NCBI RefSeq assembly: GCF_017939705.1
Contig: NZ_JAGKSQ010000004.1
Coordinates: forward strand, 124,001-188,000
From: Halalkalibacter suaedae
Lineage (GTDB): Bacteria > Bacillota > Bacilli > Bacillales > Bacillaceae_D
DNA length: 64,000 bases
Direction: 5' to 3'
Below the pieces are notes generated by a model. It searched no databases, was not told the DNA's origin, and saw only the letters and a program-made list of their open reading frames with translations. Position 1 is the first letter of the stretch; the number at the start of each line of letters is the position of its first letter. Made by a program: the position numbers and the translations under genes. Shown in pieces: positions 7,767 through 16,615 of the stretch.

Positions 7767-8282
7767 ATGAATCTGAAAAAGAATATTATAATTTCTATTT
7801 TAAGCGTATTGGCTGTCATTTTTGTTTTAACTAGTTCGCATTTTTTCAAAGAAACCAAGAGAATGAAAGTGGATGTGGGTTATGATTACGCGGCATTAAT
7901 TGAGGAAGCAGATAATGCTCTGGACCATATGCTATCAACTAATGTAAGGGATGCACTTCAGACAGATCATGGAATTGCCCTAATCGAGACTTTTAGAACT
8001 CAAACAATTAATAAACATTTCCAATTTTCCCGTCATTATGAGCCAATGCCGCAGATTGGAGATCTGTTTTATGAACTGTATTTAATTCAGGATAAGGCTC
8101 TAGAACATAGAGAAATTCCAGAAGAAGATATAGAAATTTACAAGGATCGACTGGAGAAACTTACATATATAATGTTGGATTTAAGTCATAGTTCAATGCC
8201 TGAACTGTTTGACACCTTTCATGGTAATGCAGATCCAGAAGTTACCGAGGAAATTAGAAAACGTATAGAAGCTGATTATTAA
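7767..8282 (+). CDS. Membrane-anchored extracytoplasmic protein, 171 aa
   Basis: One N-terminal hydrophobic segment (residues about 7-24) is followed by about 145 polar, helix-rich residues, so the protein is probably anchored with its body outside. No lipobox Cys is present. The body includes EEADNALDHMLSTNV and a C-terminal stretch ending TEEIRKRIEADY. No family is recognised. GGGGAG ends only two bases before ATG 7767 but eight before an in-frame CTG at 7773 (which would give MKKNIIISIL), so even this start is slightly uncertain. Confidence 0.55.
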   Translation: MNLKKNIIISILSVLAVIFVLTSSHFFKETKRMKVDVGYDYAALIEEADNALDHMLSTNVRDALQTDHGIALIETFRTQTINKHFQFSRHYEPMPQIGDLFYELYLIQDKALEHREIPEEDIEIYKDRLEKLTYIMLDLSHSSMPELFDTFHGNADPEVTEEIRKRIEADY

Positions 8283-8337
8283 AAGAATTCGGTCAGCTTA
8301 ATATAATGAATTAGTTATTGTCAGGAGGGAAATAAAT

Positions 8338-8883
8338 ATCATAACTAGCTATAGTAATAGACATATCTATATGGCATTAGGAGTTGGATTGGTCTTTCTA
8401 TCACCTGTTCTGTTGTTATTAATACCATCTTTTGTAGCGAATACTATCCACCATACTTCAGGGTCTTGGCATGTTATTATACCAAAGGAAGGTTATATTA
8501 CTTATGGTGTAGCTTTTATTTTTTTATGCTTAGCTCCATTCATTGTTTTTATTTATGACATGAAGAAAAAGTCAATTATCATAGCCCTTATTTTAGTATT
8601 CTTCAGTGGCGTATTCTTCTATTTGGCAAGCTTTCACTTTATTTCAATCGGTGGCAAATCAATTATGTATAGAGAAGGCTATTTTAAAGAGGAATATCAC
8701 TATTCTTGGGATGATGTAAAGAAGGCAGAATATTATGAGGTACCTAGATCAGATGGATTTTCAACGTATAATATATTCTTTGAAGATGGAAATACGGTTT
8801 CTTTAAAAGAGAATGGCATAGTTAGAAATTATAGAAGAGCTATATATGCTAAATTGAGTGAAAGAAATATAGCTGTTGAATAA
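8338..8883 (+). CDS. Membrane protein with PH-like C-terminal part and apparent ATC start
   Basis: Three membrane segments (about residues 12-35, 57-75 and 82-102) are followed by a soluble beta-rich tail with YFKEEYHYSWDDVKKAEYYE, similar in style to YdbS/PH-type domains of small Bacillus membrane proteins. ATG 8371 has no ribosome binding site and would cut into the first segment. AGGAGGG at 8323-8329 lies eight bases before ATC 8338, giving the N-terminus (M)ITSYSNRHIYMALGVGL. I place the start there. The function is unknown. Confidence 0.5.
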   Translation: MITSYSNRHIYMALGVGLVFLSPVLLLLIPSFVANTIHHTSGSWHVIIPKEGYITYGVAFIFLCLAPFIVFIYDMKKKSIIIALILVFFSGVFFYLASFHFISIGGKSIMYREGYFKEEYHYSWDDVKKAEYYEVPRSDGFSTYNIFFEDGNTVSLKENGIVRNYRRAIYAKLSERNIAVE

Positions 8884-8969
8884 TGTACTAATAGGTAAAG
8901 GATATAAATGTTTTATACATACTTTAGTCTCTATGCAGATGCTCGCATAACTAGGAAGGGAAAATACAC

Positions 8970-9851
8970 ATGAGAAGTGAAAAAGAAATGTTTGATCTAA
9001 TCATAGGAGTAGCAGAAAGAGATGAACGAATTCGAGCAGTATATATGAACGGTTCTAGAACGAATGCTAATGCTCCAAAGGATATTTTCCAAGACTATGA
9101 TATTGTCTATGTAGTGACGGAAACTGGTTCATTCATAAAGGATGAAAAGTGGTTAGAGGTGTTTGGAGATTTATTGATGCTTCAAGAGCCTGACAAAATG
9201 GATTATGAGATTGGTATGAACCGAGATCTTGAACGTTCATATGGGTATTTAATGCTTTTCACTGATGGGAATCGAATAGACCTTCATCTTGAAACGAAAG
9301 AAGCCATGATTGAGAGTTATGGCAATGATAAACTTACAGTTCCACTATTAGATAAAGATACTATTCTCCCATCGATCCCCGCTCCAACAGACATCGATTA
9401 CCATGTGAAAAAACCTTCAGAAGCTCTGTTTGTAAGTAATACCAATAATTTTTGGTGGTGTTTACAAAACGTAGCAAAAGGAATCTGGAGAGATGAATTG
9501 CCATACGCGAAATTAATGTTTGAGTATAATACGAGAAGCTCTCTTGATCAAATGGTCTCTTGGTGGATAGGAACGAAATATGATTTTCAACTGTCAACAG
9601 GGAAGTTGGGTAAGTACTTTAAAAATTATCTTCCGGAACCGTATTGGGAGATGTATGTAAATACATATTCTGATCATAACTATGAACATTTTTGGGATTC
9701 GATCTTTGTTACATGTGATTTATTTAGGGTTTTAGCAGAGGAGGTTTCAGAGAACCTCTCGTTCACCTATCCAGTTGAAGATGATAAAAATATGACTCAA
9801 TACCTTAAACATGTTAGAAGTTTAACTCCCGATGCAGAGGGGATTTATTAA
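8970..9851 (+). CDS. aadK: Aminoglycoside 6-adenylyltransferase-like protein (AadK/ANT(6) family)
   Basis: This 293-residue protein belongs to the streptomycin adenylyltransferase family, which transfers AMP from ATP to streptomycin. The nucleotidyltransferase signature is visible as YMNGSRTNAN (about 25-34) followed by FQDYDIVYVV (about 40-49), where the two Asp bind metal. Downstream, LFTDGNRIDLHLE provides the third acidic strand. The C-terminal helical domain carries FWWCLQNVAKGIWRDELPYA, typical of AadK. Length matches the family (about 285-300). Chromosomal copies are usual in Bacillus. AGGAAGGG precedes ATG 8970. Confidence 0.88.
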   Translation: MRSEKEMFDLIIGVAERDERIRAVYMNGSRTNANAPKDIFQDYDIVYVVTETGSFIKDEKWLEVFGDLLMLQEPDKMDYEIGMNRDLERSYGYLMLFTDGNRIDLHLETKEAMIESYGNDKLTVPLLDKDTILPSIPAPTDIDYHVKKPSEALFVSNTNNFWWCLQNVAKGIWRDELPYAKLMFEYNTRSSLDQMVSWWIGTKYDFQLSTGKLGKYFKNYLPEPYWEMYVNTYSDHNYEHFWDSIFVTCDLFRVLAEEVSENLSFTYPVEDDKNMTQYLKHVRSLTPDAEGIY

Positions 9852-9869
9852 TTACATATAAATAAGTTT

Positions 9870-9900
9870 GCGATTGCTCTAATGGGTAATCGCTCTTTGT
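9870..9900 (+). terminator. Probable intrinsic terminator
   Basis: GCGATT at 9870-9875 pairs with AATCGC at 9888-9893 and is followed by TCTTTGTGTTT. It is weak, but it lies just after the AadK-like gene. Confidence 0.45.
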
Positions 9901-10024
9901 GTTTAAATAGTTAACTAAAGGCATAAAAATTAGCTGTCTGACTTTTTCAAATGACTTCAACTTGCAAGACAAATGAACGATATATGTAGCTTAGCTATTC
10001 CTACATAAAAAAATAACAATTGCT

Positions 10025-10071
10025 AAATAGTAATGATTACGATAATATATAAAACGTAATCATTACTACTT
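10025..10071 (+). promoter_or_regulatory. Two Zur-type operators before the NikA/CntA-like operon
   Basis: Two 9-1-9 boxes match the Bacillus Zur consensus (TCGTAATNATTACGA core). Box 1 at 10025-10045 has GTAATGATTACGAT, and box 2 at 10051-10071 has ACGTAATCATTACT. Their centres, 10035 and 10061, are 26 bp apart. The same motifs occur before znuCBA in this window. This makes the operon a predicted member of the zinc-starvation regulon. Confidence 0.85.
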
Positions 10072-10091
10072 GTGGAGGTTAGCTTGAAACA

Positions 10092-11645
10092 ATGAAACTA
10101 TCATCATACATACAAATTCGTAATTTTGCTTTTGTCAGTTTATTTTTTGTCGTTTGTTTACTAGCAGCATGTGGAGATACGACGTCATCGAGTGAGAAGG
10201 AAGTGGCTCAAGAGAAACATATTCACTTCCTGTATAATTTCACAACAAATTCCTTGGATCCGCATGTGGATAGTAGCTATGTCCCATTAAGGGCAGGGAT
10301 TACGGAAACTTTAGTTCGTTTAGATGAAGAAAATTTAACAGTTGAACCTTGGCTAGCAGAGAGCTGGGAAGGTGAGGATGGCATCAATTGGATTATTCAT
10401 CTTCGCGAGGGGATAACCTTTCATAATGGCAAAGAAATGGATGCAGATGCAGTCAAGGCTTCATTGGAAAGAGCGATTACAGAGAGTGTTGCAATGGAAA
10501 ATGCTTTAAAAATCGATGAAATATCAGCAGAAGGATATACGCTAAAGATTTCAACAACCGAAGCGTTCCCGGAGTTTATTTCCGAGCTTGTTAACCCGAA
10601 TGTATCAATAATTGATGTGACAGCAGAAGATATCTTGAACAAACCAATTGGAACAGGTCCTTTTGCATTGGAAACATTTACGCCAGGAAGTCGACTTGAA
10701 CTAGTGAGATATGATGAGTATTGGGACGGGGCTTCAAACTTGGATCGTGTAACTTTCTCCTTTAACGAAGATGCTAATGCGAGGTCTCTTGCATTAGAAT
10801 CTGGTCAAGTTGATATTGTCTATCGTCCAGAAGTCGAGAGCTTAGATTCATTAGAACAAATAGAAGGTATACATGTTGAGGCAACGTCAACATTTCGTGT
10901 TCATCAGATGACGATGAATATGGAACGTGAGAGTTTGAAGGATGTTCATGTTCGTCGTGCCGTTGATGCTTTGATCGATCGACAGGAGATCGTTGATTCG
11001 ATTTTGTTAGGGTACGGTGAGGCAGCTGTTAGTCCGTTCCTACCGAGTCTTCCATTTGCACCTGCTTATGAGGAGCGTGAGTCTGGTGCTGAGATAGCTA
11101 TTGAGCATTTGCAGAAGGCTGGTTATACACTTGAAAATGATGTAATGCAAAAGGATGGAGAGGCCCTAACACTTACATTATTAACGTATCCGGCAAGAGC
11201 TGATTTACCTTTGATTGCCCAGGTATTTCAGTCAGATGCTAAGCAACTTGGAATTGGAGTGGAAATTAAGCAAATTGATACTCCTGAAGAATACATGGCT
11301 TCGAATCGAGATTGGGATTTGGCAACGTATAGTAATTTAACTGCACCTCGTGGTGACGCAGGCTATTATCTAAATGCAACCTACCATCCAACAGGAGCAC
11401 TTAATTTCAGTGGAGCTGAAGAGCCAGAGCTGACTGCGATTATTGATGAGCTCAATCGAACGGTTGACCAAGAAGAGAGAGCTAAGCTTGCAAGAAGAGC
11501 AACGGATTATGTGAATGGAAATGTGATTAATTCATTTGTATTACATCCATCTACAATCGTTGCCTATAACGAAAACAAAGTGAAAAACTGGGTAACGACC
11601 CGAAGTGAGTATTATATGATTACCAACCAATTGGATGTGAACTAA
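10092..11645 (+). CDS. NikA/CntA-like solute-binding lipoprotein of a metal(lophore) ABC transporter
   Basis: This is the extracellular binding lipoprotein of a peptide/nickel/opine-type ABC importer. The signal peptide ends in LLAACG (lipidated Cys near residue 27). The SBP_bac_5 fold is evident from LAESWEG..GINWIIHLREGI, then TFHNGKEMDADAVKASLERA and PIGTGPFALETF. At 517 residues it has normal family length. NikA-like and CntA-like proteins bind metal chelates such as Ni-histidine or staphylopine. The Zur boxes in front point to zinc or a zincophore rather than peptides or nickel; this is inference. GGAGG lies 12 bases before ATG 10092. The following five genes are tightly coupled to it. 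Confidence 0.85.
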   Translation: MKLSSYIQIRNFAFVSLFFVVCLLAACGDTTSSSEKEVAQEKHIHFLYNFTTNSLDPHVDSSYVPLRAGITETLVRLDEENLTVEPWLAESWEGEDGINWIIHLREGITFHNGKEMDADAVKASLERAITESVAMENALKIDEISAEGYTLKISTTEAFPEFISELVNPNVSIIDVTAEDILNKPIGTGPFALETFTPGSRLELVRYDEYWDGASNLDRVTFSFNEDANARSLALESGQVDIVYRPEVESLDSLEQIEGIHVEATSTFRVHQMTMNMERESLKDVHVRRAVDALIDRQEIVDSILLGYGEAAVSPFLPSLPFAPAYEERESGAEIAIEHLQKAGYTLENDVMQKDGEALTLTLLTYPARADLPLIAQVFQSDAKQLGIGVEIKQIDTPEEYMASNRDWDLATYSNLTAPRGDAGYYLNATYHPTGALNFSGAEEPELTAIIDELNRTVDQEERAKLARRATDYVNGNVINSFVLHPSTIVAYNENKVKNWVTTRSEYYMITNQLDVN

Positions 11646-11646
11646 T

Positions 11647-12594
11647 TTGATCCGAATCGTAACACGTAAATTTCTTGAAGTATTTATTTTCGTACTAGCT
11701 ATTACATTTTTGAGCTTTTTGTTTGTTCGCTTGGCTCCTGGTGACCCTGTGCTAACGATATTAAACGCCGATGAGCTATCGGTTAGCCAGGAGCAAGTAG
11801 AGCAGTTAAGAGAGGATATGGGATTCAATAAGCCGCTACTCGTTCAATACGGGTATTGGCTTATTGATTTTGTTCAGTTTGATTTTGGATCGTCCTATGT
11901 TACAGGACAGCCTGTCATGGAAATGATCTTACTAGGTCTTCCAGCTACGCTTGAATTAACGTTGGGAGCCTTATTCGTCATGATCCTTATCGCCATTCCG
12001 CTCGGCTCTTTGGCCGCCGTTTATCGAGATAGTTGGATTGATCAGCTAAGCCGTATCCTATCGATTATTGGTGCAGCCATACCGAGCTTTTGGCTTGGAC
12101 TCATTTTAATTGATTTGTTTAGTGCTCGTTTACATTGGCTCCCGAGCATGGGAAGAGATGGAACAATGAGCCTGGTTTTACCGGCATTAACACTCGGCTT
12201 AGCCATATCGAGTGTCTATGTCCGATTACTTCGATCCAGCTTGCTCGATTCTCTTAGCCAGGAGTTCATACGAGCAGGGAGAGCAAGAGGTCTATCAGAG
12301 TTTCGCATCTTTTTCTATCATGCTTTTCGTCATAGCCTGCCTCCTGTTATTACTGTTTTTGGGGTTAGTCTAGGAAGTTTAATTGGTGGCGTAGTCGTGA
12401 TAGAGGTATTGTTTGCTTATCCAGGGATAGGAAAAATGGTTGTTGACGCGATACGAGGGCGAGATTATCCGTTGATTCAAGGATATATTTTAATAATGGC
12501 TGTGATCGTGTTTGTCGTAAACACATGTGTTGATTTGTCATACCGTTATTTAAATCCTGAGTTAAAAATGAAAGAAAGAGAGATAAATAGATGA
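11647..12594 (+). CDS. ABC permease, NikB/CntB/DppB type
   Basis: First membrane subunit of the importer, 315 residues with six predicted helices. The N-terminal helix LEVFIFVLAITFLSFLFVRL followed by APGDP is the hallmark of DppB/NikB permeases. The cytoplasmic EAA loop, which contacts the ATPases, is near FIRAGRARGLSEFRIFFYHAF. The gene starts at TTG 11647, two bases after the stop of the binding protein, so it is probably translated by coupling. It overlaps the next gene by four bases. Confidence 0.88.
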   Translation: MIRIVTRKFLEVFIFVLAITFLSFLFVRLAPGDPVLTILNADELSVSQEQVEQLREDMGFNKPLLVQYGYWLIDFVQFDFGSSYVTGQPVMEMILLGLPATLELTLGALFVMILIAIPLGSLAAVYRDSWIDQLSRILSIIGAAIPSFWLGLILIDLFSARLHWLPSMGRDGTMSLVLPALTLGLAISSVYVRLLRSSLLDSLSQEFIRAGRARGLSEFRIFFYHAFRHSLPPVITVFGVSLGSLIGGVVVIEVLFAYPGIGKMVVDAIRGRDYPLIQGYILIMAVIVFVVNTCVDLSYRYLNPELKMKEREINR

Positions 12595-13439
12595 AGAGAT
12601 TTGCTGTACGTTTGCCTCAAAAAAGAAAACAAAAATTTCAAGTCGGCATTGCAATCATCTTCGTTGTCCTGCTTTTGCTAGGAGTAGGGTATACTTTTTT
12701 GGTTTTAAAGCATGACCCCTACTTAACTAATTTAAGTGGTAGACTTCAAGGTGCGAGTCTGCAGCACCCATTTGGTACAGATCATCTTGGTAGGGACGTG
12801 TTAACACGGATACTGCTTGGAGGAGGGCAAACGATAGGTTTTAGTTTATTAGCACTTATTATAGCCCTAGGCATTGGAGTGCCACTAGGTATTTTTGCTG
12901 GATATAAGGGTGGCTTCATTGATCGGTTGTTTATGCGAATTGCGGACGGCTTTTTAGCTTTTCCAGATACAATTGTTGCCATCGTTTTAGTTGGTTTGCT
13001 CGGGCCTAGTATCAGTAATTTAATTCTTGCTATCATTTTAGTCAAATGGGTTAATTACGCCAGACTAGTGAGAAGCACTGTATTATCAGAATCACAAAAA
13101 GAGTATATCCTACTTGCACGTATCAATGGATTAACTGGAACAAGAATTATGACAAAGCATTTGTTTCCACATATTGTCGGCCACGTACTAGTACTTGCAA
13201 GTCTTGACCTAGGGAAAATCATCTTACTAATATCTGCATTTTCATATATTGGCTTAGGAGCACAACCACCAATGCCTGAATGGGGAGCGATGTTGAATGA
13301 TGCTCGTTCGTATTTTAAGTCGATGCCAGAATTGATGATTTATCCTGGACTCGCAATTGTCTCTGTTGTATTAGTAACGAATATGTTAGGAGATTACTTA
13401 AGGGATCGCTTTGATGTGAAGAAAGAGGTAAAGCCATGA
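12591..13439 (+). CDS. ABC permease, NikC/CntC/DppC type
   Basis: Second membrane subunit, 282 residues. A helix at about 18-38 is followed by the periplasmic-side segment with HPFGTDHLGRDVLTRIL, the DppC/NikC signature, then five more helices. The EAA loop is near YILLARINGLTGTRIMTKHL. It overlaps NikB-like by ATGA at 12591-12594 and the first ATPase gene by the same kind of overlap at 13436-13439, so expression is tightly coupled. Confidence 0.88.
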   Translation: MKRFAVRLPQKRKQKFQVGIAIIFVVLLLLGVGYTFLVLKHDPYLTNLSGRLQGASLQHPFGTDHLGRDVLTRILLGGGQTIGFSLLALIIALGIGVPLGIFAGYKGGFIDRLFMRIADGFLAFPDTIVAIVLVGLLGPSISNLILAIILVKWVNYARLVRSTVLSESQKEYILLARINGLTGTRIMTKHLFPHIVGHVLVLASLDLGKIILLISAFSYIGLGAQPPMPEWGAMLNDARSYFKSMPELMIYPGLAIVSVVLVTNMLGDYLRDRFDVKKEVKP

Positions 13440-14227
13440 TACTGTCTCTAGAAGGAATGACGATTCGCAGTGAAAGTAAGATCATAGTCGACCAAGTATC
13501 ACTTTCGATTCGGGAAGGTGATTGGTTTGCGTTAGTTGGAGCAAGTGGCAGCGGCAAAAGCATTCTCTCCCAAAGTATTGGACAACTGCTTCCGTCCCAA
13601 TTGCAAATTGAAGGTAGTATCACTTTCAAAGAACAAGACTTGCTCAAACTTTCTGCGAAAGAAATTCGTAAGGTTCGTGGAAAGAAGATTGCCTATATTT
13701 TTCAAGATTATCAAGGCTCGTTTACCCCCTTTCGAAAAATTGGACAGCATTTTGATGAATATCTACGTGTACATACTCAATCTGCAAAGAGGACGCGTTA
13801 CGAGCAAGCAATAGAAGCACTTGAATCGGTTGGCTTAGCGGAAGATCTTTATCATCGTTATCCTTTTCAGCTAAGTGGAGGTCAGCTTCAGAGAGTGGCA
13901 ATTGCATTGGCACTATTACTGTCACCAGACCTTGTTATTGCCGATGAGATTACAACAGCACTTGATAGTGTTTCAGGACATCGTGTATTAGAAATGCTTG
14001 CAAAAAAACAGAAAGAAACAGGTTGTTCGATTTTATTCATTACCCACGATTGGCGTCATGTGAGACGCTATGCTGATCGATTAGCGATCATGAAGGACGG
14101 AAGCATTGTTGAAACTGGTGGAAAGCATCGAATCCTTGACCATCCTCAGCATGAATATACCAAACAACTAATAAAAACAGCCCCGATCTTTGAAAAAGGG
14201 CTTCGATCTGGTTTAGATAGGAGTTAA
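13436..14227 (+). CDS. ABC ATPase, NikD/CntD type
   Basis: Cytoplasmic ATPase, 263 residues. Walker A is GASGSGKS (about residues 36-43), the signature is LSGGQLQRVAIA (about 146-157), Walker B is LVIADEITTALD and the switch His lies in FITHDW. Walker A has ALVGASGSGKSIL where most relatives have GESGSGKS. It pairs with the next ATPase to energise the two permeases. Like NikD, it lacks the long C-terminal oligopeptide-transporter extension, consistent with small metal-chelate substrates. Confidence 0.88.
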   Translation: MILSLEGMTIRSESKIIVDQVSLSIREGDWFALVGASGSGKSILSQSIGQLLPSQLQIEGSITFKEQDLLKLSAKEIRKVRGKKIAYIFQDYQGSFTPFRKIGQHFDEYLRVHTQSAKRTRYEQAIEALESVGLAEDLYHRYPFQLSGGQLQRVAIALALLLSPDLVIADEITTALDSVSGHRVLEMLAKKQKETGCSILFITHDWRHVRRYADRLAIMKDGSIVETGGKHRILDHPQHEYTKQLIKTAPIFEKGLRSGLDRS

Positions 14228-14230
14228 GTC

Positions 14231-14992
14231 ATGACATTGCTTACTGTAAAAGACTTATCAAAATCATATAAGCGAGGTAGACCGGTATTTTCTAATATAA
14301 GCTTCGATTTACATAAGGGAGAATGTCTCGCACTTGTCGGAGAGAGTGGTTCTGGTAAAAGCACATTAGCCCGTTGCTTACTGCGAATTGAAGCGACTGA
14401 TCATGGTAGCATTTTCCTGAATGGAAAAGCTATAGAAAAGTTAAGTGAACGTCAATTGAAGCCTTATCGTAAGAAAATACAAGCGGTCTTTCAGAATCCC
14501 ATGGCTTCGTTAAACCCAAAGCTCAAAATAAAAGACTCTCTTATTGATCCATATATGCAATACAAGAGTGAATTACGTTTAGCACATTTCTCTTATACGT
14601 CTAAGGATGCTTATGTGAAGCAACTTTTAGAGGCAGTTGAATTACCGGTATTTCTAGCAGATCGCTATCCACATGAATTAAGTGGAGGACAGCGTCAAAG
14701 AGTGACGATTGCTCGTGCAATTAGTATAGAACCAGAGCTGGTTCTCCTCGATGAGCCTACTGCGAGCTTGGATGTTATTTCTCAAAATGCTGTGCTACAA
14801 TTATTGACTGAACTTCGGCAAAACTTGAATTTATCTTATTTATTTATCTCACATGATTTAGCAGCAGTTAACCAAATGAGTCAGCGTACGATGGTGATGA
14901 AGGATGGCCAAATTGTCGATCAGTTTGAACAGCAGCATTTATTTGCAGACGAACGTCATCCTTACACAAAGGAGCTTGTTTCGATTTTCTAG
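14231..14992 (+). CDS. ABC ATPase, NikE/CntF type
   Basis: Second ATPase, 253 residues. Walker A is GESGSGKST (about 36-44), followed by the Q-loop VFQNPMASLNP, the signature LSGGQRQRVTIA, Walker B LVLLDEPTASLD and the switch FISHD. It starts at ATG 14231, three bases after the stop of its partner. A strong hairpin follows before the MATE gene, which may lower downstream expression. Confidence 0.88.
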   Translation: MTLLTVKDLSKSYKRGRPVFSNISFDLHKGECLALVGESGSGKSTLARCLLRIEATDHGSIFLNGKAIEKLSERQLKPYRKKIQAVFQNPMASLNPKLKIKDSLIDPYMQYKSELRLAHFSYTSKDAYVKQLLEAVELPVFLADRYPHELSGGQRQRVTIARAISIEPELVLLDEPTASLDVISQNAVLQLLTELRQNLNLSYLFISHDLAAVNQMSQRTMVMKDGQIVDQFEQQHLFADERHPYTKELVSIF

Positions 14993-15005
14993 ACTAAATA
15001 TACAG

Positions 15006-15048
15006 AAGTTGAACCGGGACCAACGATTATGTTGGCTCGGTTCAACTT
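15006..15048 (+). other. Strong intra-operon hairpin
   Basis: AAGTTGAACCG (15006-15016) pairs with CGGTTCAACTT (15038-15048), and CCAAC/GTTGG pairs inside. There is no proper T-tract behind it, so it is more likely a partial terminator or mRNA-stability element between the ABC genes and the MATE gene than a full terminator. Confidence 0.6.
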
Positions 15049-15115
15049 GTTCTGATAATGGGGATACAACATCGTCATTTTCAATGTGATGATTGATGTA
15101 AGGAAGGGGAACGTG

Positions 15116-16462
15116 ATGCAAGCCAAAGCAAGCTATCAAAACATTGAAACGAAACCATCGGTGAGTCAGCGGCAATATTTAATGCTGGCTATTCCGTTAA
15201 TTATTTCAGGAATATCAACACCAATCTTAGGGGCAGTTGACACAGCGGTAATTGGCCGTATGTCTGATGCAGCTGCAATCGGTGGAGTTGCGATTGGTGC
15301 AGTCATTTTCAACACGATGTACTGGCTACTTGGATTTTTGCGAGTAAGTACAAGTGGTTTTACTGCACAAGCCCAAGGAGCAAATGATTCGCAGGAAATG
15401 CTATTATCCTTTGTACGCCCAATGATTATAGCTCTTCTTTTTGGACTACTCTTCATTATTTTCCAAAAGCCAATCATTACAATAGCTCTATCTGTTTTTG
15501 GAGGGAGCGAAACGGTCTCATCATTTGCTGAGAGCTATTTTGTCATTCGAATTTGGGGAGCGCCCTTTATGCTATTAAGCTATGTAATCATTGGCTGGTT
15601 GATCGGCATGGGAAAGGTACGGCTCTCGTTGATTACCCAAATTTTTATGAATTTATTAAATATTACCTTGGACATTATATTCGTATTTGGCTTTGATATG
15701 GGGATCAAAGGTGTAGCAGTTGCAACCCTTATTGCCGAAGTTAGTGCAGTACTACTAGGAATCGGCATCATCCTTTATACAAAGCAAATCAGCTTCTCAT
15801 CACTAAAACTTTCTATGCTTATGGAGGCTAGTCCACTACTTAAGATGTTAAAGGTTAATAGTGATTTATTTTTAAGGACGGTGTGCTTACTCACTATGAC
15901 GGGTATGTTCACAGCGATGGGAGCCAGTATGGGAGAGGTCACATTGGCTGCAAATGCGATTCTGTTACAGATCCATTATATTATGGCCTATTTATTCGGC
16001 GGATTTGCTAATGCATCTAGTATTCTAGTAGGTAGGGCAATCGGTGGCAAACAGAAGCCATTATATAACCGGGCATTTACGCTGTCAGCTCAATGGGGTT
16101 TTGGTTCAGCCGTTGTGATGTCCTTAGTCATGCTAATAATAGGGCAAGAGGTCATCTCCTTTTTCACGACTATTTCAGATGTAGTAGCTACTGCGAATAC
16201 CTTGATTATCTGGATGGTCATCTTCCCAATTTTTGGCTTTTGGGGGCTCCAACTGGAAGGTATTTTCTCAGGGGCAACAGAGGCTAGACCGATTAGGAAC
16301 TCCATATTCTATGCACTACTTATCTTTTTACTTGCAATCTGGTTACTTGTGCCTGCATATCTGAATCATGGTCTTTGGTTAGCGTTTGTTTTATTCAGCC
16401 TGTCTAGATCAATCTTTCTGTCATTATATGTGCCGAAATTAAATAAAATCATAAACAATTAA
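15116..16462 (+). CDS. MATE family efflux transporter (DinF-like)
   Basis: A 12-helix Na+ or H+ coupled exporter of about 448 residues. The first MATE repeat opens with LMLAIPLIISGISTPILG followed by AVDTAVIGRM, the DinF-branch signature, and the second repeat has FGGFANASSILVGRAIGG. AAGGAAGGGG at 15100-15109 points to ATG 15116; the frame extends upstream to GTG 15086 without a ribosome binding site. It is last in the Zur-box operon. Metallophore systems often include an exporter for the newly made chelator, so this is a candidate for that role, but no chelator biosynthesis genes are in the window. Confidence 0.85.
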   Translation: MQAKASYQNIETKPSVSQRQYLMLAIPLIISGISTPILGAVDTAVIGRMSDAAAIGGVAIGAVIFNTMYWLLGFLRVSTSGFTAQAQGANDSQEMLLSFVRPMIIALLFGLLFIIFQKPIITIALSVFGGSETVSSFAESYFVIRIWGAPFMLLSYVIIGWLIGMGKVRLSLITQIFMNLLNITLDIIFVFGFDMGIKGVAVATLIAEVSAVLLGIGIILYTKQISFSSLKLSMLMEASPLLKMLKVNSDLFLRTVCLLTMTGMFTAMGASMGEVTLAANAILLQIHYIMAYLFGGFANASSILVGRAIGGKQKPLYNRAFTLSAQWGFGSAVVMSLVMLIIGQEVISFFTTISDVVATANTLIIWMVIFPIFGFWGLQLEGIFSGATEARPIRNSIFYALLIFLLAIWLLVPAYLNHGLWLAFVLFSLSRSIFLSLYVPKLNKIINN

Positions 16463-16557
16463 CGTTCTGAAAGAGGTCAATCCTGTCCGCGGTTTTAAAG
16501 TAATGTGGACAAGAATTCTTTATATCCTAAATGGCAGAAATAAGTGAAATAAATATG

Positions 16558-16586
16558 TTGACTGGATGTATAGTATATTATATATT
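16558..16586 (+). promoter_or_regulatory. Promoter of the T-box/HIT transcript
   Basis: TTGACT at 16558-16563 and TATATT at 16581-16586 are 17 bases apart, just upstream of the T-box leader. Confidence 0.65.
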
Positions 16587-16615
16587 TAGTGAAAATTTAC
16601 CATATTATAAACACA

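Noticed and set aside
10092-14992. Oligopeptide (Opp/Dpp) importer
   Set aside because: The family cannot be separated by sequence alone, but Zur boxes, short ATPases and the linked exporter favour a metal or metallophore role.
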